This document shows positions 1 to 7,340 of a stretch of DNA of 41,485 nt, in pieces. The stretch is from the NCBI GenBank assembly GCA_016191465.1, contig JACPOP010000004.1:17975-59459 (forward strand), written 5' to 3'. The translations under genes and the position numbers were made by a program. The notes beneath the pieces were generated by a model. That model was not told the origin of the DNA and did no database searches. It worked only from the letters and a program-made list of their open reading frames with translations. Numbering within the stretch: the first letter of the stretch is position 1; the number at the start of each line of letters is the position of its first letter. The stretch is from Chloroflexota bacterium. GTDB taxonomy: Bacteria > Chloroflexota > UBA6077 > CF-72.

Positions 1-2486
1 GCCGCCTGCGCCGCGGCCCGGTGACGGCGGCGGCGCTGGACGATCCCGTCGACGACGAGGGTCCGGCCCAGCTCGAGCGGCATCGCCAGCTGTTCGTGCT
101 CGGCCAGCGCTCGCCCGAGCTCGCGACTGGCTGCCTCGATGTCCCCGTCCGCGGCGAGGAGCAGGGCCCGGCAACGTCCGCCAGTGGCGAGGGTCCACGG
201 CCGCCGCGTGCTGCCGCCGACCTCGTCCATCCAGGCGACGAGGTCACGCGCTCGCTCCAGGTCGCCGAGGGCGATGAGCGCCTCGATCTCGTCGGGCACG
301 AAGTGGGCGTCGCCGAACTCCCGGTTCCAGCGAGGCCGGAGGAGGTCGACCGCGGGGCCGAGGTGGGCGTGGGCCGGCCCATACCGCTCGGCCGAGAGCT
401 CAACGAAGCCCAGGACGTGGAGGTTCTGCATCCGGTCGACCACGTCGTCGGTCCGTTCCGCCTCGGCTAGGCCGGTTTCCGCCTCCGCCCGAGCCTCGTC
501 CGCCTGGCCGAGGCAGGCGAGGGCCATCGCCCGGACGTAGCGCGGCGCTGCCGGCCGATCGACGTGCTGACGCAGCAGCAGGCTCTCGTCGGCGTGGTCG
601 AGGGCCGTCGACCAGTTGCCGGCCCAGACCTCGAGCTCCGCGAGGTGGACTTCGTGGATCGCCGCGGCCTGCAGGTCGCCTTCCGCCGTCGCGTCCGCCA
701 CGAGGCGCTCGAGCATCGGCCGCGCCTCACCCAGCTCTCCGGAATCCATCAGCACCTTCGCCAGGTGGCTCCGCGGCGCGTAGGCCCCGGGGGATCGGTC
801 CAGGTCCACGGCCCGGCCGAACAGCTCGCGCTGGACGCCGCCTCCGCCGCAGAACGTCCAATGGCCCAGCTCGGCCGTGGCCATGGCCACGGCCGCGGGA
901 TCGCCCGCCGCCTCGGCCAGCCGAAGCCCGATCTGGGCGTGCTGCCGGGCGTCACCGACGTTCCCCACGAAGTACGAGAGGCCGGCCCGGGCCCGGTGCA
1001 GCCGGCTCTCGAGGGATCCGGCGAGGCCGCCCTGGTCGAGCGCCCGGTCGCACAGTTCGATCCCCGCCTGAAGCGGCTCGGCCACCTCGGCCATCCGAAG
1101 GAGGGTCTCGGCCCGCTCGGCGCCCGGTTCGGCCGCCTCGAGCGCCTGCGCGAACAGCTCGCGGCCGCGGACCTGGTCGCCGGCGGCCACGGCGAGCGAG
1201 CCCGCGACGAGGGCCCGTCGCGCGGCGCCGACGCCGCCCGCTGGAGTGAGGGCGAAGGCGTTCTCCGCGAACTGCGCCGCGACGTCGGTCGAGCCGCGGG
1301 CCGTGGCCGTCGCGACGGCCCGATCCAGGATGGCGGCGACGGCCTCGTCGGGCTCGACCGTGCTCAGCGCTAAGTGGTGGGCCTGGGCCTCCGGGTCGGC
1401 CACGACCTCCGCCAGGCGTCGATGCAGGCGCCGCTGCTCGGCCGGCGTGGCCGTGGCGTATACGACCGAGGCGAGGAGCGGGTGGCTGAACCGGACGACG
1501 GTCCCGCGGATTTCGATCAGCCCCGCCCGCTCGGCCCGCTCGAGCTCATCCGGCAGGCGCGGGCCGGGTGGCAGGTCGAAGGCGCGCCGCAGCTCGTCCA
1601 GCCCGGGAGTCGCCATCGCTGCGACGCCGAGCAGGACGCGGCGGGTCCGGGCCGGGAGCCGGCCGAGACGCTGGTGCAGCAGGTCATTGAGCCGGCCCGG
1701 CACGGGCAACGGGCGTCCCGGTACGACGCGGCCGCCGCTCTCGATGAGGGCCCGAGCCAGCTCGAGGGCGAAGAGGGGATTGCCGCCTGACGCCTCATGG
1801 ACCCGGACCAGCGCGGGGTGCCCGAGGGTCAGGGCAAGCCGCTCGTGGAGCAGCTGGTACACGGCCTGGATGGACAGCGGCCCCACCCGGAGCCGGGTGA
1901 TCGCGTCGCCGCCGAGGGCCGCGATCATCGACTCCACGGTCTGGGATGTCGAACCGGCGGCGGAGCTCGGCCACTCGACGGGCGAGGACACGGGCCGCTG
2001 GCTCAGGAGGACGATGACGGGCTCCGCGTGGAGGCGGCGGATGGTGAACTCGACGGTCCTTCGGGTTGGCCGGTCGAGCCACTGGAGGTCGTCGATCGCA
2101 AGCAGCACGGGTCGGATCCGGGCCAGCGCCCGGACGACGCGGACCGCCGCGACCGAGACGGCGCCCGGCTCCGCGGCCTCCTCGCTGTCCCGCCGGAGGA
2201 GGGCGACCTCGAGCGAGCGTCGCTGCGGCGGCGGCAGCTCGGCCAGGACGGCGTCGTCGATGCCGTCGAAGAGATCGATCAGCCCTGTGAATGACAGGTC
2301 GGCGTCGCCCGGGGTCGGTTGCGCCGCGAGGACGTGCCACGACCGCCCGATCGCCGCGCTGACACCCGCCTCGAAGAGCGTCGTCTTGCCGATCCCGGCG
2401 TCGCCCTCGAGGAGCACGCCGGCGAGGCCGTCGTCGACGGCATCGAGGACGCGCTCGATCGCCGCGAGCTCAAGAGCGCGGCCCAT
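1..2486 (-). CDS. AAA ATPase/TPR-type LuxR-family regulator, C-terminus cut by window edge
   Basis: An open frame of 828 codons without a stop runs from an ATG at 2486 leftwards off the window. Its N-terminus carries a P-loop ATPase: Walker A GDAGIGKTT at about residues 28-36 and a Walker B LLAIDDLQWLD at about 128-138, the arrangement of large STAND/LuxR regulators (AAA_16 domain). The remainder is Ala/Leu/Glu-rich and helical, as expected of TPR-like repeats. In this family a LuxR helix-turn-helix usually closes the protein; here it would lie outside the window and cannot be seen. The frame stays open upstream with further ATGs at 2681 and 2768, but no Shine-Dalgarno is visible before any of the three. 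I chose 2486 because the family usually starts just before the P-loop with a [LM]xGR motif, here MGRALEL. Ligand and targets are unknown. Confidence 0.8.
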   Translation of the reverse strand, partial: MGRALELAAIERVLDAVDDGLAGVLLEGDAGIGKTTLFEAGVSAAIGRSWHVLAAQPTPGDADLSFTGLIDLFDGIDDAVLAELPPPQRRSLEVALLRRDSEEAAEPGAVSVAAVRVVRALARIRPVLLAIDDLQWLDRPTRRTVEFTIRRLHAEPVIVLLSQRPVSSPVEWPSSAAGSTSQTVESMIAALGGDAITRLRVGPLSIQAVYQLLHERLALTLGHPALVRVHEASGGNPLFALELARALIESGGRVVPGRPLPVPGRLNDLLHQRLGRLPARTRRVLLGVAAMATPGLDELRRAFDLPPGPRLPDELERAERAGLIEIRGTVVRFSHPLLASVVYATATPAEQRRLHRRLAEVVADPEAQAHHLALSTVEPDEAVAAILDRAVATATARGSTDVAAQFAENAFALTPAGGVGAARRALVAGSLAVAAGDQVRGRELFAQALEAAEPGAERAETLLRMAEVAEPLQAGIELCDRALDQGGLAGSLESRLHRARAGLSYFVGNVGDARQHAQIGLRLAEAAGDPAAVAMATAELGHWTFCGGGGVQRELFGRAVDLDRSPGAYAPRSHLAKVLMDSGELGEARPMLERLVADATAEGDLQAAAIHEVHLAELEVWAGNWSTALDHADESLLLRQHVDRPAAPRYVRAMALACLGQADEARAEAETGLAEAERTDDVVDRMQNLHVLGFVELSAERYGPAHAHLGPAVDLLRPRWNREFGDAHFVPDEIEALIALGDLERARDLVAWMDEVGGSTRRPWTLATGGRCRALLLAADGDIEAASRELGRALAEHEQLAMPLELGRTLVVDGIVQRRRRHRAAAQA

Positions 2487-2739
2487 GACATGGGCAGCGG
2501 AAGCCCCGTCGACGCCACCAGGCCCGGCCGGTCCCACTCGAGAACGGCCGGCCCGTACCTGGACCGTGGTCGAACCTGCCCGATCCGCCAAGCCTGGTCC
2601 CTCCGAGCCGAGGGCCAGAGTCTGCGACCCGACCCAGCCGATCGCAAGCTTGTGCAGGGACCCCGGGTCGTCCCGGAGCATCGCGGGGTCGAGGCTCGCT
2701 CGTGCTCCTCGAAGGCGATGCCGGCTTCCGGCCGCCAAG

Positions 2740-3139
2740 CCGCGATTTGGCGCACTTCTGTGGCGCATCAGCCGATTGACCAGCCCGGCGACCCCTGCCT
2801 CTCGCGGGGAAGCGCTGGAATCCGATCTTCGCGGTCATCGAGCATCGCGGCCCGAAGACTGGCCGCGTCTACCACACGCCGGTGGCCGCCCGGCGCAGCG
2901 CCGGCGGATTCAACATTGCGCTTGCCTTCGGCGCGCAGGTCGACAGGTACCAGAATCTGGTCGCCGCGGGCGGCGGGGCCATCCGCTGGCGCGGCAACGT
3001 GAATTCCGCGACGGCGCCGGAGCGAGTCGACGCCGCGACCGTCCTCACCGCCTTCGATCCCGTGCAGCGACTACTGCTCCGGATCGCGGGCATCGACGGC
3101 TACATCCAGGTGCGGGACGCCGGGTCCTCTCACGCGTGA
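2740..3139 (+). pseudogene. Decayed F420-dependent nitroreductase-like (deazaflavin-dependent) gene
   Basis: The stretch from about 2813 to the TGA at 3137-3139 encodes a recognisable C-terminal two thirds of a deazaflavin-dependent nitroreductase (Ddn-type fold): NPIFAVIEHRGPKTGRVYHTP, then ALAFGAQVDRYQNLVAAGGG and IRWRG. No ATG or GTG lies in this frame between the in-frame TGA at 2777-2779 and 2882. The expected preceding residues (FGALLWRISRLTSP) are instead found in another frame at about 2748-2785. A single indel near 2783-2795 therefore best explains the layout. A GTG at 2882 could start an 85-residue product, but this would lack the conserved HRGxKTGR segment. Such proteins reduce nitro groups or quinones with F420H2. 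I regard the copy as inactivated; a sequencing error would be the alternative. Confidence 0.6.
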
Positions 3140-3224
3140 GCGAGTGGTCGGTTCGGACTCGAGGCGATACGCAGGGGCAGGGTGACGGCGAACCTCAGGC
3201 GATACCGCCGCCCCGGCTGAGTTC

Positions 3225-3491
3225 GTGATCGAGGACAGCCTCGGCTATCTCGTCAATCGGGGCCGCACGTTCGATCGCTCATCAACTCGCGGAGGAGATA
3301 CGACCGGCCGGCGTGGCCATCGGTCAATGGGCCGTGCCCATGTTCTTGTGGGCGCGGGATGGGACGAGCCAGGCCGACTGTCACGGGTAGTCGCGATCGA
3401 GCCACCGACCATGGTCCGGACCATCGATCGCATCTCGGCTCCGGGCCGAGCGCGGTGCCGGTATCGAACGACCGTTCTCGTATCGGTCTGA
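3225..3491 (+). pseudogene. Decayed MarR-family transcription regulator
   Basis: Three reading frames read in succession give a MarR winged-helix protein. VIEDSLGYLVNR starts at 3225. AHQLAEEIRPAGVAIGQWAV followed by PMFLWARDGTSQAD comes next in a second frame, up to a TAG at about 3391. LSRVVAIEPPTMVRTIDRI follows in the first frame again at about 3380-3432. Together these match the order of a MarR N-terminal helix, the helix before the HTH, and the recognition helix. At least two frameshifts separate them and the wing and C-terminal helix are scrambled, so no functional repressor can be made. It directly follows the decayed nitroreductase-like gene, so the two probably formed a regulator/target pair that decayed together. 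Confidence 0.65.
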
Positions 3492-3515
3492 GTCTCGACT
3501 TCGAGTCTAGCAGTT

Positions 3516-3588
3516 GTCAGCTGTTCGAGCGTAGTGCGACGGTCTGAGCATGATCTCAAGCGTGCTTGCACGAGGGCGAACAGCTGAC
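3516..3588. repeat. 12-bp perfect inverted repeat upstream of the tRNA remnant
   Basis: GTCAGCTGTTCG at 3516-3527 is matched by its exact reverse complement CGAACAGCTGAC at 3577-3588, leaving 49 bases between. The span lies between the decayed MarR gene and the truncated tRNA, and shares the TCAGCT core seen in the direct repeats at 3711-3928. Its role is unknown; a recombinase arm site or a remnant of an element end are possible. Confidence 0.45.
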
Positions 3589-3618
3589 TTCATCGAGCAT
3601 CGGCTATTCTTGATCGGC

Positions 3619-3655
3619 GCCGACATAGCTCAGCGGTAGAGCAGCTGTTTCGTAA
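3619..3655 (+). tRNA. Truncated tRNA-Thr(CGT): 5' half only
   Basis: The sequence begins with an acceptor strand GCCGACA (3619-3625), a D-arm with GCTC paired to GAGC around AGCGGTA (3628-3642), and an anticodon stem 5' strand leading into the 7-nt loop TTCGTAA, which carries anticodon CGT (Thr). After the loop the expected complement of the stem (ACAGC-like), the T-arm (GGTTC.A..CC) and the acceptor 3' strand (TGTCGGC) are absent, and unrelated sequence follows. The break falls exactly at the anticodon loop, a known crossover position for tyrosine-recombinase elements. It cannot be a working tRNA as it stands. The 3' half was not found elsewhere in this window. A tRNA intron is the less likely alternative. 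Confidence 0.7.
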
Positions 3656-3945
3656 GTCTCTAGCCCTCTGCGCAGTGCTACAAGCGTGGAAGGCCGATAC
3701 AAACGGGCACACTTATCAGCTATTCGCGTCCGGAGCCTCCTGGCGATAGACGGACGCTGCGGCCCGATCGTCCCCGAGACGACCTAGATGACCTGAATCG
3801 GATGCCATTCCACCGCGCTCCACGCTCGATTCAGCGGTCTTCTCCTCTGTCCGCATTGCCGTCGTGCTTGCCCAGCGGCAATACTTATCAGCTCTTCCAA
3901 GCTCAGGACCGGCAGAATCATCAGCTCTAAAGGAAGAGCCGCACT
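3656..3945. repeat. TCAGCT-centred repeats and hairpin between tRNA half and Ubl operon
   Basis: No gene is visible in this 290-base stretch, which is less GC-rich than its surroundings. ACTTATCAGCT occurs twice as an exact direct repeat (3711-3721 and 3883-3893), and a third relative ATCATCAGCTCT lies at 3917-3928. GCTCTTCC (3891-3898) and GGAAGAGC (3932-3939) form an 8-bp inverted repeat ending six bases before the last stop codon of the minus-strand operon, so it might act as a transcription end, but it has a 33-nt loop and no T-run. Recombinase arm-binding sites are another reading, given the broken tRNA next to it. Confidence 0.4.
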
Positions 3946-4221
3946 TCAGTCGGTATCAGCCTCGGCACGGCGACGTGATTGGCGAGTCATGTGGCTGAGC
4001 CGCGCGAGCCGAGCGTAGTGCGCTTTCCGCGCTGCCTCGGCACGACGCAGCCGCTCGGCAGGCGGGAGCTTCCCGGCCGGGTCAACGAGCCGCTCGAACG
4101 AGTTCATGAAGGTCGCCCGTGCGTTGGCAGTGGTCTGCCGTGGGTCGTACCTGGCGTGGAGACTGTACGCGGCGACCCGCGCTCGAAGGGATCGCTCTCG
4201 AGGATCCGAAGGCCGCTTCAT
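3946..4221 (-). CDS. Small basic protein of unknown function, last gene of the Ubl operon
   Basis: This 91-residue Arg/Ala-rich protein has the pattern RATFMNSFERLVDPAGKLPPAERLRRAEAARKAHYARLARLS in its second half (read in two parts, residues 36-76), resembling small uncharacterised proteins common in Actinomycetota and Chloroflexota. It has no signal peptide or membrane segment and is probably helical and cytoplasmic or nucleic-acid-associated. Its ATG overlaps the stop of the AAA ATPase gene by 4 bases (ATGA), so it is translationally coupled to it. I cannot assign a function; its place suggests a partner of the ATPase. Confidence 0.6.
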   Translation of the reverse strand: MKRPSDPRERSLRARVAAYSLHARYDPRQTTANARATFMNSFERLVDPAGKLPPAERLRRAEAARKAHYARLARLSHMTRQSRRRAEADTD

Positions 4222-5546
4222 TGCACGTCGCCAGCTCGGTCGACACCGGTGGCGGCGCTTCTTACAGATCTCGTTAGTTCTGTAAGTTTCGCCCGCCGCC
4301 GTACGTAGTCCCGGAACAGCGGCAGAGCGAAGTCGTAGGCACCGCGACCTGCTCGATAGATAAGTCCGCGCTCGACGAGCCGGCGGACGAGGAGGTCCAT
4401 CCCAGCCTGCTCTGGTAGATGCTGGCGAAGTCGTGGGAGTCGGATGGCTCCCGCCTCGCGGGCCATCGCCTCGAGGATCCGCTGCTCGGTCGGGCTCGCG
4501 ACCTCGAAGCGATCATCGAAGAACGCGAGGTCGAGCTCGTGCAGGAGCGAAGGTTCGACCGCCCGGTAGTCGGCCAACGACACCTCGTTGGCGCTGACGC
4601 TTCGCCAGACATAAGCGGCGAAGAACTGCAGGAAGTACGGATAGCCGCCGGTCTGCTCGACGATGTCGCCGACGACCGAGAGCGCAAACCGTCGACCGCT
4701 GGTCGCCAACGGGATGCCAAGGGCGTCCCAGGCGTCACCGCGCTCGAGGTTGCCGACGACAAGATGCCGGAACATGCGTTCGGCGTAGGTGCGAGCGCGC
4801 TTGAGGTTCAGGCTGAGCGTAGGCAGCCCGGACAGGATGACCCGGACGCGGGGCTCGGCCCGCTGGACCGCGCCCAGGGCCGCGAGCAGGCCGGACAATG
4901 GAAAGCGTTCTCGCGCGCGGTCGTCCGCAAGCAAGTGGGCCTCGTCATACAGGAGGAGCACGCCGCGTGGCCTGGCGTCGCCGGCGGCCACGTCCAGCTC
5001 CGAGAGCGCCTGCCGCATCTGGTCCGCCGGGGCAGCGCTTCGTTCCGCGTACGCCGGCTCGTAGCCGACCTCGCCGACCGTGACGCGCCGCGGCCGGAGG
5101 AACCGCACGCCCTGCTCCAGCGCCTGTCCGACGCCTGCGAGCATGCTCGCCCGGCGAAGGAGCGCGTCCGCGTCCTCGACAAGCGCCTCCGCGAGCCGCT
5201 CGTCGTCGCGGTGTCGTTCACCGAGCTCTCGCTGGAGGGTGAGCCAGCCGGCGTGTTCGGCTCGAGCCGCGAACACGCCGAGAAGCACGGTCTTGCCTGT
5301 CCCGCGCAACCCGGTCAGCGCCCAGTTCGCGTGGAGCGGGCGCTCGGCGAGGAACTCGTCGAATGCGTTGAGCATCGCGTCGCGGCCCGCGAGGTACGGC
5401 GGCACGACGCCGTTTCCTGGGCGGAACGGGTTCGCGAGCTGTTCAGTTCGGGCTTTGGGCTCGGCCTGAGTCATGTCATGTATCCGCTGTCGTGTGTTGT
5501 TCGGCCGAGGGACGCCAGTGGGCGCCGCCTCGGCCGGGTTGTGCAC
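4218..5546 (-). CDS. Orc1-like AAA+ ATPase, Ubl-operon associated
   Basis: A 442-residue AAA+ ATPase with Walker A GLRGTGKT at 79-86 and Walker B VLLLYDEAH at about 196-204, then a long helical region with a GGYPYFLQ motif (about residue 300) and a C-terminal winged-helix-like part, as in the Orc1/Cdc6-like (AAA_16/STAND) group. The chosen GTG start at 5546 has a G-rich Shine-Dalgarno (GGGGGAG) upstream; an internal ATG at 5474 lacks one. It begins 19 bases after the E1 gene's stop on the same strand, so it belongs to the same transcript. AAA ATPases of this type are common effectors or sensors in prokaryotic defence loci. The role here, perhaps a conjugation target, a sensor or an effector, is inference. 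Confidence 0.75.
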   Translation of the reverse strand: MHNPAEAAPTGVPRPNNTRQRIHDMTQAEPKARTEQLANPFRPGNGVVPPYLAGRDAMLNAFDEFLAERPLHANWALTGLRGTGKTVLLGVFAARAEHAGWLTLQRELGERHRDDERLAEALVEDADALLRRASMLAGVGQALEQGVRFLRPRRVTVGEVGYEPAYAERSAAPADQMRQALSELDVAAGDARPRGVLLLYDEAHLLADDRARERFPLSGLLAALGAVQRAEPRVRVILSGLPTLSLNLKRARTYAERMFRHLVVGNLERGDAWDALGIPLATSGRRFALSVVGDIVEQTGGYPYFLQFFAAYVWRSVSANEVSLADYRAVEPSLLHELDLAFFDDRFEVASPTEQRILEAMAREAGAIRLPRLRQHLPEQAGMDLLVRRLVERGLIYRAGRGAYDFALPLFRDYVRRRAKLTELTRSVRSAATGVDRAGDVQ

Positions 5547-5564
5547 CTGAAATCCACACTCCCC

Positions 5565-6263
5565 CTACTGCGCGCCGGCCGGGACGCGGAACCAGGAGCG
5601 GCTGCGGGCCGCGTTCTGGATCGCGTCGAGGTAGACCTCGCTGTAGGGGACGCTGCCGCGCTCGGTGATCTGCCAGAGGCAGCTGAGCATCGCGCTGGCG
5701 ACCATCAGGTTCGTCACGAGGAGCTGGGGACGCTCGGCGGCCAGCACCTGGCAGCCGTCGCCGCGCGGTTCCTCTTCAGTGGCCATCCCGATCTCCGGGT
5801 GGATCTCGGTCAGATGGCCGTCCACGGATGTGCCGTCACGGCGGCGGACGAGCTGAACGTTGCCGTCCGTCTCGTCATTGCCGCCGCTGATGAGCGTCGC
5901 GTCCGAGAGCGATCCGAGATGTCGATCGACGAGGGCCCGCGCCCGGTGGTTGTCGACCGCGAGAAGGACGATGTCGCCCTCGCGGACGATGGACCGGACG
6001 TTGGTCTCATCGAGGAACTCGGGGATCGCCTGACAGGCGAGCCCATCGTCTCGTGCGACCCGGGCCAGGGCCTCGGCCTTGTTCGAGCCCAGGTCGCTGT
6101 TCGAGCAGGCCTGCCGCGATCGGTTCGCTGGCTCGAAGACGTCGCCGTCGACGAGGACGAGAAGCGAGCGCGGCTCGGGCCGGTTCGAGAGGTAGCGGAC
6201 GAGCGGCGGGAGCAACTGGCTCCCGATCCCGCCGCAGCCGACGAGGACGATCCGACTAGCCAT
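5565..6263 (-). CDS. ThiF-type E1-like activating enzyme
   Basis: A 232-residue E1/ThiF/MoeB-fold protein. The Rossmann ATP site is VGCGGIGS (8-15), followed by the acidic D39, an NRSRQ motif (47-51, the E1 arginine-finger region), K62 in GSNKAEAL and the conserved D104-N105. These are the ATP/Mg-binding residues of adenylating E1s. A single Cys in the crossover-like segment GDGCQVL (C171) is the best candidate for thioester transfer. It would adenylate the C-terminus of the Ubl encoded four genes upstream and hand it to the E2. It has no zinc-binding CxxC pairs and no ubiquitin-fold domain, so it is a minimal E1. Its ATG lies inside the JAMM gene's 3' end (8-base overlap). Confidence 0.88.
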   Translation of the reverse strand: MASRIVLVGCGGIGSQLLPPLVRYLSNRPEPRSLLVLVDGDVFEPANRSRQACSNSDLGSNKAEALARVARDDGLACQAIPEFLDETNVRSIVREGDIVLLAVDNHRARALVDRHLGSLSDATLISGGNDETDGNVQLVRRRDGTSVDGHLTEIHPEIGMATEEEPRGDGCQVLAAERPQLLVTNLMVASAMLSCLWQITERGSVPYSEVYLDAIQNAARSRSWFRVPAGAQ

Positions 6264-7086
6264 CGACCGCGCCTCCGTTCTCGCTCGGGCCGGAGACCGG
6301 CACGAGCCAGTAGCTGAGGCGGTAGCCGAGGGCCGTGGCGAGCTTGCTCGCCTTCCCGATCGCGTCGTCGAGCTCGCGCCGACTTGGCTTGGAGATCTCG
6401 TCCGAGGGTTTGAGCCCCCGGGCGAGGTACTCCGAAATCGCCGGCGTGCCCTTCAACCGTGGTGGCGGCGCCAGCTTCACCCTGCGGAGCCACTCGTCGG
6501 GTGGCTCGGCGAGGCGCCGAGGCCGCTCGATGAGCTGGCCCGTCTTCAGGGAGAAGCGGATGCCGTCGACGACGATCGCGGCCGAATAGCCGAGCCGTCG
6601 CCGATCGAAGTCGCCGACGACGATGTGGAGCCCATCGAGCTCCGCCTCGTCGTCCTCGTCGATCGAGCTCGCATAAGCGCCGAAGCCCCCATGCGAGTGG
6701 ATCGTCCCCACGAGTCGACCGCCGGACGGCACGTCGCCGTCCGCAAGGTCGAACTTGACCGAGACACTGGACACCTTCTGGGCCGGCACGACGAGGCCGA
6801 AACCTGCGTCCCGCCAGACTAGGAGGATCGCCGCCTCGGTCCGGTGGAGCCGGTAGACGGCGCGGAAGAAGCCGACCGCGCGAGCCATCAGGTCTGCCGG
6901 GACCTTCGGCAATGCGTAGTCGACGAACTCCTTGCCGTCCGGCAGGTGGGCGACCCGCCCGACCTTCGTCTGGCTCAACCCGAGGAGGCTTCGCTTCCGC
7001 AGGTAGAGCCCGTCGCGAGCGACCACGAAGGCTGGCAGGGACGCGGTTTCGAGCGAGGGACCCGCTTCGATGATCGGGAACATCAT
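6256..7086 (-). CDS. JAB/JAMM-type metalloprotease (Ubl isopeptidase)
   Basis: A 276-residue protein with a perfect JAMM motif: H130-S-H132, seven residues, S140, two residues, D143 (HSHGGFGAYASSID), with E84 in TEAAILLVW a likely upstream glutamate. This motif binds the catalytic zinc in Rpn11/AMSH-type deubiquitinases and their prokaryotic relatives. About 110 residues precede the core strand and about 110 follow it, longer than minimal RadC or Rpn11 cores. A strong SD (GGAGGAGG) lies just before the tandem ATGs at 7086 and 7083. The ATG overlaps the preceding gene's stop (ATGA). In this operon it most likely trims the Ubl C-terminus or removes Ubl from targets. Confidence 0.88.
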   Translation of the reverse strand: MMFPIIEAGPSLETASLPAFVVARDGLYLRKRSLLGLSQTKVGRVAHLPDGKEFVDYALPKVPADLMARAVGFFRAVYRLHRTEAAILLVWRDAGFGLVVPAQKVSSVSVKFDLADGDVPSGGRLVGTIHSHGGFGAYASSIDEDDEAELDGLHIVVGDFDRRRLGYSAAIVVDGIRFSLKTGQLIERPRRLAEPPDEWLRRVKLAPPPRLKGTPAISEYLARGLKPSDEISKPSRRELDDAIGKASKLATALGYRLSYWLVPVSGPSENGGAVDG

Positions 7087-7340
7087 CCACCTCCTCCCCT
7101 CTCGGGCAGGCGGTGGATGAGTTGAACCAACCGCTCGAAGCGGCGTCGCTCGTAGACGAGCTGCTCCCGCATGGGACCCGCGTCTCGGAATACGTGGGCG
7201 AGCACCGTCAGTGCGGCCTCCTCGAAGAATCGAGGGGCCAGCGGTATCGCCCGCTCACCGAGTGCGGGCGCCATCCAGGCGCCGAGGTCCCTGGCTCGGA
7301 CAGCCGGCGTCCGGTTGAGGTGATCACGAAGCGATGGCAT
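7083..7340 (-). CDS. Small protein between E2 and JAMM protease genes
   Basis: An 85-residue protein starting at the ATG at 7340 (a GTG three codons upstream at 7349 is possible). Its start overlaps the last bases of the E2-like gene, and its stop overlaps the JAMM gene start, so it is tightly coupled. It is Arg/Leu-rich with a helical C-terminal half (REQLVYERRRFERLVQLIHR), and has no Cys or other catalytic motif, signal or membrane segment. I do not recognise the family. Similar small helical proteins accompany E2/JAB/E1 cassettes, so an adaptor or complex-assembly role is conceivable, but this is inference. Confidence 0.65.
   Translation of the reverse strand: MPSLRDHLNRTPAVRARDLGAWMAPALGERAIPLAPRFFEEAALTVLAHVFRDAGPMREQLVYERRRFERLVQLIHRLPERGGGG

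Noticed and set aside
1246-3228. Long plus-strand open frame of 660 codons
   Set aside because: Its translation is Arg/Ser-rich and low in complexity; it is antisense to the P-loop regulator, whose minus frame has clear Walker motifs.
3711-3928. CRISPR array
   Set aside because: The repeats are only 11 bp, irregularly spaced and few, and no cas genes are present.
3619-3960. Group I or other intron in a tRNA-Thr gene
   Set aside because: No 3' tRNA half could be found downstream, so there is nothing to splice to within this window.
4419-6317. Plus-strand open frame of 632 codons
   Set aside because: It is the shadow of the AAA ATPase and E1 genes; no family signature, whereas both minus-strand genes have full motif sets.
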